Assembly: GCF_017921975.2 (NCBI RefSeq)
Contig: NZ_JAGEMO020000016.1
Span: forward strand, 1 to 64,000
DNA length: 64,000 nucleotides
Direction: 5' to 3'
From: Hymenobacter terricola
Lineage (GTDB): Bacteria; Bacteroidota; Bacteroidia; Cytophagales; Hymenobacteraceae
Position numbers and translations under genes: made by a program. The notes beneath the pieces were generated by a model, which saw only the letters and a program-made list of their open reading frames with translations, was not told the DNA's origin and did no database searches. Shown one piece after another: positions 1 to 8,202 of this stretch (position 1 is the stretch's first letter; the number at the start of each line of letters is the position of its first letter).

Positions 1-43
1 TCCTGCGCGAGCAGGGCATCAGAACGCCGCAACCCCCGCCAGC

Positions 44-153
44 AATGGTGGCTTTAGCCCGGGTGTTCACCTCTTCCCATTCCGAACAGAGCCGTTAAGC
101 CCCGGTGCGCCTATGGTACTGCCTTCACCGGTGGGAGAGTCGGTCGCCGCCAA
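44..153 (+). rRNA. rrf: 5S ribosomal RNA
   Basis: The stretch has the 5S core CCATTCCGAACAGA followed by the conserved ATGGTACTGC and GGGAGAG segments, and its ends can pair as the 5S terminal helix. It is directly followed by a terminator, so it is the last gene of an rRNA operon whose 23S lies outside the window. The exact ends are estimates within a few bases. Nothing recognisable is visible in bases 1-43, which should be the 23S-5S spacer. Confidence 0.93.
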
Positions 154-165
154 CCTTTTTTTGTA

Positions 166-195
166 ACGCCTGCCGCTTTTCCCAGCGGCAGGCGT
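166..195 (+). terminator. rRNA operon terminator hairpin
   Basis: A perfect 12-bp stem (ACGCCTGCCGCT with its reverse complement) with a 6-nt loop is followed by a TTTTGCTTTT tract, 13 nt after the 5S gene. This is a typical intrinsic terminator for the rRNA transcript. The next 148 bases up to the following gene show no other feature. Confidence 0.85.
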
Positions 196-343
196 TTTGC
201 TTTTCTACCCCTGCAGTGTGTTATTACTGATTATTGTGATAGAGTATGGATTGACACACTCTGGAGCAACTTCTGTTTTCTTACTTGCTCTTTGTGGTAG
301 TTGTTTTGCAGAGGTTTTGTCGACTAATTAATAAAATTCCTGT

Positions 344-2413
344 ATGCAATTGATGTATCCGTGGTTCTTGGTTGGGCTGTTGGCGGTTGCCATTCCTATT
401 GTAATTCATCTGTTGCAGTTACGCCGGCCGCAACGTGTTTTGTTTACCAACACTTCGTTTATAAAACAAGTGGAGTTGGTCACGGTGCGTCACCGAAAGG
501 TGCAGCAATTGCTTATTTTAATGGCACGAGCATTAGCGGTTGTGTCCTTGGTATTCGTTTTCTGTCAGCCTTTTTTTATTGTTGGAAGGAATATTGGTGG
601 GTTTAGCACAACGAGTCTTGACGTATTAGTAGATAATTCCCTTAGCATGCAACAACAGGGCGCAGTGCAGGAATTATTTGGAATGGCCGTAATGCAAGCG
701 AGAAAGTTAGGCCAATCGACGGTGGCAGGTACTAGAATTAAGCTATTGAACAGCGGTGGGATTGCAATGTCCCAGCCTAGCTATCAAAGTAAACTGGACG
801 GATTGAAGCTTTCTACTCTTAGTCCTTTTGCTAAAGTGGGCGCAATTAATAAAAACGAGAGTGGGGAAAAGAATTTATTGTATCTGTTTTCAGACTTTCA
901 AAAGGATACATTCACTGGGTTGCTTTTAAATAATCTGGGAACAAACCGGCAAGTGGTGCTAGTCCCACTTGCGGGCCAGCGTACGAGTAATGTTTATGTT
1001 GATAGTGTGTGGCTTGACGATGCTTTTGTTCGAGTACGTACAAATGTGGGGTTGCACGTACGTTTGCGGAATGGGGGCAATTTGGTTGCTAATGACTGTC
1101 CGGTTAAGATATTTTTAGGTGCAAAGCAGGTTGCGGCCTTTCGGATTACTGTGGGGCCGGAACAAACGGTGGCCTCGGTAGTGCAGGTACAGATAAACGA
1201 TGATGCGATGGCGTTAGGAAGGGTGGTGACGGAAGATGTGCCAGTGACTTTTGATAACACGTATTATTTTACATTGCAGCCAGCGGCAGCTATTCGGATA
1301 CTGGAAATTGGAGCGGAACCCGTGGCGCGGCAGCTTTATGGAAATGAACCGTTATTTGTTTATTCATTCGCCAAGCCCCGAAACGTGGATTATGGAGCTA
1401 TGCGGCAAGCAAACCTGGTGCTGCTACATGAAGTAGGTGAAGTTGATGCCGGATTGCGGGATGGCTTGCGCGCGGTGGTGAAGCGAGGGGGCAGTGTGGT
1501 AGTGGTACCTGTGGCGCAAGAAGCTGGGCATGTCTCTTATCAGCAACTTTTCAGGGATTTGGGGTTGGGAGCGGTGCAATGGGAAGCGAAGACGGCAGTG
1601 CCGGAACTGCGCGAGGTAGCAATGCCAAGTGTGCGGGAGCCTTTCTTTCGGGACGTATTTGGGGCACAGAAGCGGGTCGTAACAATGCCACGAGTGGCCC
1701 CGGTGTTGCGGTGGTCACGGACCGGGACCGATATTTTGCGGTTGCGGGATGGGGAAAGCTATTTAGCGGACTTTGCCAGTGGGGCGGGGCGGGTTTATGT
1801 ATTTTCAGCGCCTTTTGCAAAAGAGTATTCTGATTTTGTATCGCATGCGTTGTTTGTGCCGGTGATGTACCGCATGGCAATGCTGAGCTACCGCAATGAG
1901 CAACTACCCGCTTATCGCCTCGCACAGGGGGCCGTGTTGCTGCAACTGCCAACTGGGGCGGATGCGGCAATAAATCCGACTGACCGGGCCGATGAAGCAG
2001 GATTTCGGTTTGTAAAGGATAGTCTGACCTTGATTCCGGTGCAGCGGGTAGTGGGGCAGCAGGTGCATCTGGATGTCCCAGCTGGTATGGATACGCCAGG
2101 GTTTTACCAAGTGCAGCGGCGTGGCAAAGTGCTGACTACAGTAGCCTTTAACCAGGACAAACGGGAGTCGGAACTGGCGGCATATTCGGCGGACGACTTG
2201 CGGCGGATGATTGGCCCGGACCGGCCCAACATTCGGGTAGTGGATGGCGGGGATGATGGCGCCAGTCTGGCGAAATTTCGGGCTGAACAGACGGCCCGGC
2301 CGCTGTGGCGGTACTTCCTGGCGCTAGCGCTGCTGGCGCTGCTGGCCGAAGTGCTGTTAGTTCGTTTTGGTGCCCGGCGCGCCGTGGTGAATAAGGTGGC
2401 AGTAACCGCCTGA
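344..2413 (+). CDS. BatA-type membrane protein with vWA-like domain
   Basis: This 689-residue inner-membrane protein starts with the BatA N-terminal double-membrane domain: two hydrophobic segments (about residues 6-26 and 57-78) around a short basic loop with LLQLRRPQ. A von Willebrand A-like segment follows, with a DNSLS metal-site motif at residues 97-101, then a long periplasmic part and a last membrane segment near residue 665. Bat proteins are linked to envelope stress tolerance in Bacteroidota, but the exact role of this subtype is unknown. The start could also be the second Met, three codons on. Codon use is more AT-rich than in most neighbours. It leads an envelope gene block. Confidence 0.85.
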   Translation: MQLMYPWFLVGLLAVAIPIVIHLLQLRRPQRVLFTNTSFIKQVELVTVRHRKVQQLLILMARALAVVSLVFVFCQPFFIVGRNIGGFSTTSLDVLVDNSLSMQQQGAVQELFGMAVMQARKLGQSTVAGTRIKLLNSGGIAMSQPSYQSKLDGLKLSTLSPFAKVGAINKNESGEKNLLYLFSDFQKDTFTGLLLNNLGTNRQVVLVPLAGQRTSNVYVDSVWLDDAFVRVRTNVGLHVRLRNGGNLVANDCPVKIFLGAKQVAAFRITVGPEQTVASVVQVQINDDAMALGRVVTEDVPVTFDNTYYFTLQPAAAIRILEIGAEPVARQLYGNEPLFVYSFAKPRNVDYGAMRQANLVLLHEVGEVDAGLRDGLRAVVKRGGSVVVVPVAQEAGHVSYQQLFRDLGLGAVQWEAKTAVPELREVAMPSVREPFFRDVFGAQKRVVTMPRVAPVLRWSRTGTDILRLRDGESYLADFASGAGRVYVFSAPFAKEYSDFVSHALFVPVMYRMAMLSYRNEQLPAYRLAQGAVLLQLPTGADAAINPTDRADEAGFRFVKDSLTLIPVQRVVGQQVHLDVPAGMDTPGFYQVQRRGKVLTTVAFNQDKRESELAAYSADDLRRMIGPDRPNIRVVDGGDDGASLAKFRAEQTARPLWRYFLALALLALLAEVLLVRFGARRAVVNKVAVTA

Positions 2414-2489
2414 GGCATCCATTGTAGACTATTGCGTCCGGTTGATGTTGCCAAAGACGTAACTTGCAGCTTTAATTGACGCGTTGTTT

Positions 2490-3047
2490 ATGGCTGTTTC
2501 CTCAATTGAACCACAGGTGCCCGAAACCGATTCAGCGGCAGGACTGGTGAAGCGGCTGGGGCTGCAGTTTGGAGCGGGAGCGGGGCTGGCGTGCGTGCTG
2601 TGGATGGTGGCGCTGCAGGTGACTGGCAGCAACGGCTTTGGCCCGAAGCAGATATTGGCCCAACTGCTGGTGCCATTGGCCGCAGTGGCGAGTGAGTGGC
2701 TGCTGCGACGGCAGCTAGCTCCCCTAAAGCCCGGCTTGGGCCGGTCGTTGGGTGTGGGAATGCTCACAGTACTCCTTGCGGCGGTGATTTCGGCGGGCGG
2801 CGTGCTGGGACTGGCTTATGGGGCAGGTGAGCCGGCGCTAGCCCGGAACCGGGCCGAAGTGGCGGAGATTGTGCGGGCGCAAGTGCGGGAGAATCCTAAA
2901 GTGAAGCGGAGCGAGCAGGAAATACAGCAGCAGCTGCAAAACGTTTCTCACCTGACGGTGATGGATTTGGTCAAGAGCAATTTCACGGTGGTGGTGCTGT
3001 TTGGATTGGTGCTGGGGCTGCCGGGCGGGATATTTTTTCGGGAATAA
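2490..3047 (+). CDS. DUF4199-like membrane protein
   Basis: This 185-residue protein has hydrophobic segments near residues 29-48, 55-70, 85-110 and 155-180, with a charged, glutamine-rich linker between the last two. The four-helix plan with a soluble helical hairpin matches DUF4199 proteins, and the next gene is a clearer member. ATG at 2490 is preferred over an in-frame TTG two codons upstream. It ends 40 nt before the next gene and probably shares its transcript. No biochemical role is known for the family; the neighbouring glycosyltransferases suggest envelope glycan work. Confidence 0.7.
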   Translation: MAVSSIEPQVPETDSAAGLVKRLGLQFGAGAGLACVLWMVALQVTGSNGFGPKQILAQLLVPLAAVASEWLLRRQLAPLKPGLGRSLGVGMLTVLLAAVISAGGVLGLAYGAGEPALARNRAEVAEIVRAQVRENPKVKRSEQEIQQQLQNVSHLTVMDLVKSNFTVVVLFGLVLGLPGGIFFRE

Positions 3048-3087
3048 TTCGGTTTACCTTTCGGTTCAATTCACCCATTCAAACGCC

Positions 3088-3612
3088 ATGGAAACAAATG
3101 CTACTCCGGTTACAACTACAGCAGTGAGCTTGCGCTTTGGCTTGCTGACTGGCTTGGTGAACATCATCTTTACATTTATCCTTTTCGTGACGCATACTGA
3201 CCAGTCTCCAATACGTTGGTTAGGGTTGGGTATTTTGATTGGCGGAATGGTGATGGCGCACAAAACATACATGCAGGCCAACAATGGATTCATGAATTAC
3301 TCCGAAGGCTTAGGCATTGGGACATTACTGAGCCTTGTTTCCGGTGTTATTTCTACCGCGTTCAATTTCATCTACGTAAAATTTGTCGACCCTGAATACA
3401 TGAGCCGCGCCATGGACGCTGCTCGTGCCAAAATGGAAGAAAAGGGAGGGATGACCGACGAACAAATTGACCAATTTCTGGGCGCGATGCAAAAGTATAG
3501 TTCCGGAGGCTGGGGAATTTTAATAGGTATAGTTGTTTCATTATTGTTCGGCTTTTTAATCGCGTTGGTAGTTTCGGCAATTACTAAAAATCCCAAACCT
3601 GAGTTTGAATAA
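3088..3612 (+). CDS. DUF4199 domain-containing membrane protein
   Basis: This 174-residue protein has the DUF4199 layout: TM1 (about 15-34), TM2 (43-58), TM3 (72-92), a soluble helix rich in Met, Glu and Lys (about 100-135) and TM4 (145-168). Family members are widespread in Bacteroidota and often sit directly before a GT2 glycosyltransferase, as here. The reading frame stays open further upstream, but ATG at 3088 gives the expected N-terminus. The stop lies within the first codons of the next gene, which suggests translational coupling. Function is unknown. Confidence 0.85.
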   Translation: METNATPVTTTAVSLRFGLLTGLVNIIFTFILFVTHTDQSPIRWLGLGILIGGMVMAHKTYMQANNGFMNYSEGLGIGTLLSLVSGVISTAFNFIYVKFVDPEYMSRAMDAARAKMEEKGGMTDEQIDQFLGAMQKYSSGGWGILIGIVVSLLFGFLIALVVSAITKNPKPEFE

Positions 3613-4582
3613 GTCACCTGCTATTTTCCCGGTGGAAATTTCCATCGTTATTCCGCTGCTGAATGAAGCAGAGTCGCTGCCGGAACTGACGCGCTGGATT
3701 GCGCGGGTACTGGAGGCGCACGGGCTTTCCTACGAGGTAATCCTGATTGATGACGGCTCGACGGATGATTCGTGGAGCGTGATTGAAACCCTGGGAGCAG
3801 AGGATGCTACGTTGCGCGGCATTCGTTTCAACCGGAACTACGGCAAATCGGCGGCGCTGAATGTGGGGTTTGAGGCGGCGCGGGGCCGCGTGGTGTGCAC
3901 CATGGATGCCGACTTGCAGGACTCGCCGGAGGAACTGCCGGAACTGTACCGCATGATTGTGGAGGACAAATTCGACCTCGTGAGCGGCTGGAAACAAAAG
4001 CGGTTTGACCCGTTGTCGAAAACCGTTCCGACCAAGTTGTTTAATGGCGCGACGCGTGTGATTTCGGGTATTCAGCTGCACGATTTTAACTGCGGGCTGA
4101 AGTCGTATGACCAGCGCGTGGTGAAAAGCATTGAGGTGTACGGCGAAATGCACCGCTACATTCCGGTGATTGCGAAATGGAACGGATTTCGGAAGATTGG
4201 GGAGAAAGTGGTGCAGCACCAGGAGCGCAAATACGGCGTGACGAAGTTTGGGCTGGAGCGGTTTGTTTACGGGTTCCTGGATTTGGCCAGCATCACGTTT
4301 GTGAGCCGGTTCCGGCGGCGGCCGATGCACTTCTTCGGGACGCTGGGGAGCCTTTCGTTCCTGGTGGGGATACTGATAACGCTGTGGCTGACGGGCGAGA
4401 AAGTGTATTTGTCGCTCCAGAATCTACGGGCGCGCAATGTGACCGACCAGCCGCTGTTCTTTATGGCGCTGGTGGCGGTAATTGTGGGGGTGCAATTATT
4501 TTTGGCGGGCTTTCTGGCGGAAATGGTGCAGCTGAACGGGCCCCGACGCAATGATTACCTCGTGCGGGAAACGCTTAATTAG
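3605..4582 (+). CDS. GT2 glycosyltransferase, polyprenyl-phosphate type
   Basis: This 325-residue GT-A enzyme probably transfers a sugar from a nucleotide sugar to a polyprenyl phosphate at the inner face of the membrane (DPM1/GtrB/ArnC type). The nucleotide site DDGSTDD is at 49-55 and the metal-binding DADLQD at 101-106. Two C-terminal membrane helices lie at about 243-264 and 284-306, as in the GtrB group. No ATG is available. TTG at 3605 overlaps the previous gene by 8 nt, and GTG at 3632 is the alternative. The donor sugar cannot be read from the sequence. A long inverted repeat follows. Confidence 0.88.
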   Translation: MNKSPAIFPVEISIVIPLLNEAESLPELTRWIARVLEAHGLSYEVILIDDGSTDDSWSVIETLGAEDATLRGIRFNRNYGKSAALNVGFEAARGRVVCTMDADLQDSPEELPELYRMIVEDKFDLVSGWKQKRFDPLSKTVPTKLFNGATRVISGIQLHDFNCGLKSYDQRVVKSIEVYGEMHRYIPVIAKWNGFRKIGEKVVQHQERKYGVTKFGLERFVYGFLDLASITFVSRFRRRPMHFFGTLGSLSFLVGILITLWLTGEKVYLSLQNLRARNVTDQPLFFMALVAVIVGVQLFLAGFLAEMVQLNGPRRNDYLVRETLN

Positions 4583-4590
4583 ATTTATTT

Positions 4591-4663
4591 AACATGTATC
4601 CATGAACATTTGACAGTCGTTTAGACTGCTAGAGCGGCTGTTAAATGTTTATGGATACATGTT
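4591..4663. repeat. long inverted repeat between two glycosyltransferase genes
   Basis: Two 26-base arms (4591-4616 and 4638-4663) are complementary at 24 positions, and both mismatches are C-to-T changes that keep G-U pairs in RNA. The loop is 21 nt. No T-tract follows; the next gene starts 12 nt after the repeat. It could act as a processing site or mRNA stabiliser rather than a classical terminator. Unlike the other palindromes of the window, it is AT-rich. Confidence 0.8.
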
Positions 4664-4675
4664 AACTGGAAAAGA

Positions 4676-5815
4676 ATGAAGGTTGTGATAATTGGGCCGG
4701 CGTATCCGTTGCGGGGCGGTTTGGCGACGTATAATGAGCGGCTGGCGCGGGCATTTCAGGAGGCGGGGGATGCGGTGCGCATCGTGACGTTTTCGCTGCA
4801 ATACCCGGGCTTTTTGTTTCCGGGGCAAACGCAGTTCAGCACCGAGGCGGGGCCGGCCGATTTGGCTATTGAGGTCAGCTTGAACTCGGTGAATCCGTGG
4901 TCGTGGCTGGCGGTGGGGCGGAAATTGCGGGCGGAGCGGCCGGATTTGGTGGTTTTTCGGTTTTGGCTGCCGTTTATGGGGCCGGCGCTGGGCACGGTGG
5001 CGCGGCTGGTGCGCGGCAATGGGCACACCCGCGTGGTGGCGATTACGGACAATGTAATTCCGCACGAGAAGCGGCCGGGCGATGGGCCGTTTACGCGCTA
5101 TTTTCTGAGTGCCTGCGATGGGTTTGTGACCATGAGCCGGAGCGTGTTGCAGGATTTGCGGGGGCTGGGTTTTGGCACGAAGCCGGCGCTGTACCGGCCG
5201 CATCCGCTGTACGATAATTTCGGGCCGATAAAGCCAAAAGGCGAAGCATTAGCGGCGCTGAAACTGCCGGAAACCACGGGGTATCTGCTGTTTTTTGGGT
5301 TTATCCGGGCGTATAAGGGGCTGGATATTATGCTGGAGGCAATGGCGGATACGCGCATTGCGGCATTGCCCGTTAAATTAATTATCGCGGGTGAATTTTA
5401 TGAAGAAGCCGCGCCGTATGAGGAATTAATTAAGCGCTATAAATTAGAAGACCGAATAATTCGGGCCACCGATTTTATTCCCAATGAGCAGGTGGTTAAT
5501 TATTTCTGCGCGGCCGATTTGGTGGTGCAGCCTTATAAGAATGCAACGCAAAGCGGGGTGTCGCAAATAGCGTATCATTTCGAGCGGCCCATGCTGGTGA
5601 CGGACGTGGGCGGGCTGGCCGAGCTGATTCCGGACGGCGTGGTGGGCTACGTGGTGCCGCCCACGCCGGCGGCCATTGCCGATGCGGTGGTGGATTTTTA
5701 TGCGCAGCAGCGGGAAGCGGCTTTCGCGGCCGGGGTGCGGGAGCAGAAGAAGCAGTTTTCGTGGCCGATGATGGTGGCCGCGCTGAAGGAAGTGGCGGGA
5801 GGGAAGCCGCAGTAG
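4676..5815 (+). CDS. GT4-family glycosyltransferase
   Basis: This 379-residue GT-B enzyme starts with the acceptor-side loop IGPAYPLRGGLATYN (residues 5-19), typical of GT4. It has a hinge near residue 200 and a C-terminal Rossmann domain containing GFIRAYKG, an AADLVVQPY segment and the ERPMLVTDVGGLAE stretch that carries the nucleotide-binding loop. The expected role is adding a sugar to a surface polysaccharide or glycolipid. With the GT2 gene upstream it probably forms one envelope-glycan unit. A stretch around 5370-5530 is AT-richer than the rest of the gene. Substrate unknown. Confidence 0.88.
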   Translation: MKVVIIGPAYPLRGGLATYNERLARAFQEAGDAVRIVTFSLQYPGFLFPGQTQFSTEAGPADLAIEVSLNSVNPWSWLAVGRKLRAERPDLVVFRFWLPFMGPALGTVARLVRGNGHTRVVAITDNVIPHEKRPGDGPFTRYFLSACDGFVTMSRSVLQDLRGLGFGTKPALYRPHPLYDNFGPIKPKGEALAALKLPETTGYLLFFGFIRAYKGLDIMLEAMADTRIAALPVKLIIAGEFYEEAAPYEELIKRYKLEDRIIRATDFIPNEQVVNYFCAADLVVQPYKNATQSGVSQIAYHFERPMLVTDVGGLAELIPDGVVGYVVPPTPAAIADAVVDFYAQQREAAFAAGVREQKKQFSWPMMVAALKEVAGGKPQ

Positions 5816-5855
5816 GCTCCCGGCCAGTAATTTGCGGCCCAACTTAAGTACTCGT

Positions 5856-5982
5856 GCAAAAGTAAACGAATAACAGAATGTCATGCAGAGCGCAGCGAAG
5901 CATCTCGCTTGTGGTAGTAAATCAATCGTTAAACGATGTGAGCGAGCTGCTTCGCTGCGCTCTGCATGACGGTTACTTTTGC
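5856..5982. repeat. palindromic intergenic element, family 1, copy a
   Basis: Arms at 5880-5909 and 5941-5970 match with one mismatch over 30 bases and contain the family core GTCATGC...GCGAAGCATCTC. An outer pair GCAAAAGTAA and TTACTTTTGC (5856-5865 and 5973-5982) extends the structure. It fills most of the gap between the GT4 gene and the DUF1801 gene. Similar elements occur at 34293, 39070, 60229 and 61738. No protein-coding content is seen. Confidence 0.85.
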
Positions 5983-6007
5983 TTGACTACTTAACCGGCA
6001 CTTACTC

Positions 6008-6424
6008 ATGAGCACGACGAACGGAATGGCCTTTGACGATTTTATTGCGGCGCTGCCCGCCGAGCGGCAGCAGCCAGCCGCACAAGTGTGGCAGCTGGTG
6101 CGCCAGGCCGTGCCGGGGGGCTACACCGAGCACATTGGCCCGAAGTACCTGGAGTTTCGGGCGGGCGCGGACATGTGCGTTGGGCTGACCAATCAGAAAA
6201 ACTACCTGAGCCTGCACCTGGTGCCGATGTACCTGAGGCCGGCCTTGCAGGAGCAGCTGGCGGCGGCCGCGCCCACGCTGAAGATGGGCAAAGGCTGCGT
6301 GAATTTCAAAGAAGTAGCAGAATTGCCGCTGGACATGCTGGGGCAGGTAATCGCCGCCACGTCCCTGGCCGATTATCTGGCCATAATGCAGGCGCGGCGA
6401 AGTGCGCCCCGCAAAAAAGACTAA
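6008..6424 (+). CDS. DUF1801 domain-containing protein
   Basis: This 138-residue cytosolic protein fits the YdhG/DUF1801 fold: an N-terminal helix with FDDFIAALP, the segment YTEHIGPKYLEF, a strand with KNYLSLHL and the C-terminal LKMGKGCVNFK motif typical of the family. Members are small frataxin-like alpha/beta proteins of unclear role. Its stop codon overlaps the stop of the convergent GT9 gene by 4 nt. Another protein with related content lies at 28600. Confidence 0.82.
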   Translation: MSTTNGMAFDDFIAALPAERQQPAAQVWQLVRQAVPGGYTEHIGPKYLEFRAGADMCVGLTNQKNYLSLHLVPMYLRPALQEQLAAAAPTLKMGKGCVNFKEVAELPLDMLGQVIAATSLADYLAIMQARRSAPRKKD

Positions 6425-7587
6425 GCCACTGGCCTGGTCAGCGGCACGCTTTCGCGCACGGCCTGCAACACTTTTTCGGCGGGCAGGTCTTCCATGCAGC
6501 TGGTGCCCAATTTGCAGCTGCCCCGGTAGAAGCAGATGCAGTCCTTGTTGGGCTGCACGATTTGGCCCCGGCCGTAGAGGTCGAATTCGTGGGGGTTGAA
6601 GATATTATTCATCAAAATGGTGGGCTTGCGCAGGGCGATGCTGATGTGCATGCCCATGGTCACCTGCGTCACGATGCCGTCCATCTGGTGCATCAGGTTG
6701 ATGAACTGGGGGAGGGGGAAGGTGCCGGGGTAGGCCGCGCCGGTGGCGGCGTGCAGCTCGCGGTTGCGGGCGTCTTCGGCCTCGCCGCCGAGCAGGATGG
6801 GCGTGTAGCCGGCGGCGTGCAGGCCGCTTATCAACTCAATCCACTTTTCGGTGCTCCAGAGACGGGTGGTCCAGCGGTCGCCGCAGCCGGTGTTGAGGCC
6901 GATGCGGGGGCGGGCGGCGGGGAGCTGGCTCCAGTCGAAGCCTTTGTCGTCGTGGGTGTCGAAGACGTATTCTTCGCCCCGGAAATCGAGACCGCAGAGC
7001 TCGAAGATTTCCTGCACGTAGGGCTTGGTGTTGGCCTGGCTGATTTGGTCGAACACGCCGGTGAGGTACTTGTGATTGGCCAGCTCGTTCACGGGCCAGG
7101 CCACGCCGTCGTGCGGGCGCAGGGCGTAGCCGAATTTCTCCCTGGCCTCGATGGTGTTCAGCAGGGCGCAGGCTTCCTTCTCCTTGTCGAGGTTGATGAC
7201 CACATCAAACTGCCGGGCCTGGAGCTGCAGGGCGCTGGCGAAATCGAATTTCAGAATCTCCTCAATCTCGGCCTGGGGCAGGATGGCGGGCGTGAGCGTG
7301 AGCCAGGTGATGGCGCAGCCGGGCCGCTCCGTGCGCAGCCGCCGCAGCAGCGGCGTGGTCCGAATCACGTCGCCGATGGCCCCGAGCTTGATGATGAGAA
7401 TCCGCTGGGTGACGGGGGAATACACCGGACAGCCTTCGCAGACGTAGCCGTGGGTTTTGTTGGGGCGGCAGGGGAGGTCGCCGCGAAAGTGGCGGCAATC
7501 GGGGTGAACGGCGACGGAATTGAGCTGGTGGGGCACGGCGAAAGCAAGGGAAATGAAGCCGTAAAAGTAGCAGGCGGTGGGGCCCAT
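6421..7587 (-). CDS. GT9 glycosyltransferase (heptosyltransferase family)
   Basis: This 388-residue GT-B enzyme resembles ADP-heptose:LPS heptosyltransferases. RILIIKLGAIGDVIRTTP (about residues 62-79) is the GT9 N-terminal signature. The second half has the NTGCGDRW loop and the TQVTMGMHISIALRKPT segment of the nucleotide-binding domain. An N-terminal extension carries cysteines in the order C-x8-C-x9-C-x2-C, which may bind a metal; two more clusters lie near the C-terminus. The ATG sits in the T-tract of the terminator of the gene upstream, so a later GTG (7536) may be the true start. Probable role: LPS core or surface glycan assembly. Confidence 0.85.
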   Translation of the reverse strand: MGPTACYFYGFISLAFAVPHQLNSVAVHPDCRHFRGDLPCRPNKTHGYVCEGCPVYSPVTQRILIIKLGAIGDVIRTTPLLRRLRTERPGCAITWLTLTPAILPQAEIEEILKFDFASALQLQARQFDVVINLDKEKEACALLNTIEAREKFGYALRPHDGVAWPVNELANHKYLTGVFDQISQANTKPYVQEIFELCGLDFRGEEYVFDTHDDKGFDWSQLPAARPRIGLNTGCGDRWTTRLWSTEKWIELISGLHAAGYTPILLGGEAEDARNRELHAATGAAYPGTFPLPQFINLMHQMDGIVTQVTMGMHISIALRKPTILMNNIFNPHEFDLYGRGQIVQPNKDCICFYRGSCKLGTSCMEDLPAEKVLQAVRESVPLTRPVA

Positions 7588-7588
7588 A

Positions 7589-7632
7589 AAAAAAGCCGCC
7601 GCTGCCCAATAGGCAACGACGGCTTTTCCGGG
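7589..7632 (-). terminator. intrinsic terminator after lipoprotein gene
   Basis: On the minus strand an AAAAGCCGTCG arm pairs with CGGCGGCTTTT and is followed by a run of T. It lies just past the stop of the lipoprotein gene at 7644. The T-tract runs into the possible ATG of the GT9 gene, so that gene would need its own promoter inside or past this hairpin, or read-through. Confidence 0.75.
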
Positions 7633-7643
7633 CGGTGCGGGCT

Positions 7644-8111
7644 TTACAGCTTCACGTTGAATTTGCCGTTGGTCAGCGTTTTGGTGGCAGCGCCCGTGCC
7701 CGCGCCCGTGAAGGTGAAGGTGCCGCTGATGCTGGTGGCCGAAACCGCGCTCACGACGATGGTGCCGGTAGTAGCGTCATAGAACTGGCTGCTGCCCGTG
7801 CTGGGCGTCACCACGTAGCTGGCCGAGGCGTCGCTGGTGCTGGTGACGGGGTACGTGCCCACCACTTTGGGAACATCGAGGAACACGCCGCCGGTGCTGC
7901 TGGTGGCTCCGGCCAGGGTAACGAGGGTGCCCGAGGCGGCTTGCGATACGGCGGTAGTAGCCGTTACATTGTTGCCGTCCACCGTCCAGCTCATGCCTTC
8001 GGGGTTAGGGGCGGGGGCGGGGGTGGCATCATCTTTCTTCGAGCAGGCGGCCAGGGTAGCCAGGGCCATTACGGTAGTAGCGACGCGAAGAGAACGGAAA
8101 GAAAACATCAT
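7644..8111 (-). CDS. small lipoprotein, DUF6252-like
   Basis: The 155-residue product has a signal peptide ending in a lipobox (ALATLAAC) followed by SKKDD, so it should be lipidated and periplasmic or outer-membrane bound. The mature part is Ser/Thr/Gly-rich and beta-stranded. It opens with GMSWTVDGNNVTAT and ends with LTNGKFNVKL, a pattern seen in DUF6252-type Bacteroidota lipoproteins. The start at 8111 (Met-Met) fits the signal peptide better than the upstream in-frame Met. A terminator follows. Function unknown. Confidence 0.75.
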   Translation of the reverse strand: MMFSFRSLRVATTVMALATLAACSKKDDATPAPAPNPEGMSWTVDGNNVTATTAVSQAASGTLVTLAGATSSTGGVFLDVPKVVGTYPVTSTSDASASYVVTPSTGSSQFYDATTGTIVVSAVSATSISGTFTFTGAGTGAATKTLTNGKFNVKL

Positions 8112-8202
8112 AAAAAGAAAGGGGGAAAAAGAAAAAGCGGCCGGCACTCACCGGGCCATGTTAAACAAATATAGGGCGCAAAGCGCCCCAATACCCAAGG
8201 CG

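Noticed and set aside
196-343. tRNA gene after the 5S rRNA
   Set aside because: The AT-rich 148 bases show no cloverleaf arms, no GGTTCGAATC-like T-loop and no CCA end.
6088-7782. A 564-codon open frame on the plus strand across the GT9 gene
   Set aside because: It is an antisense shadow of the GT9 transferase and the start of the lipoprotein gene, low in complexity (Gly/Ala/Val/His) and without motifs.
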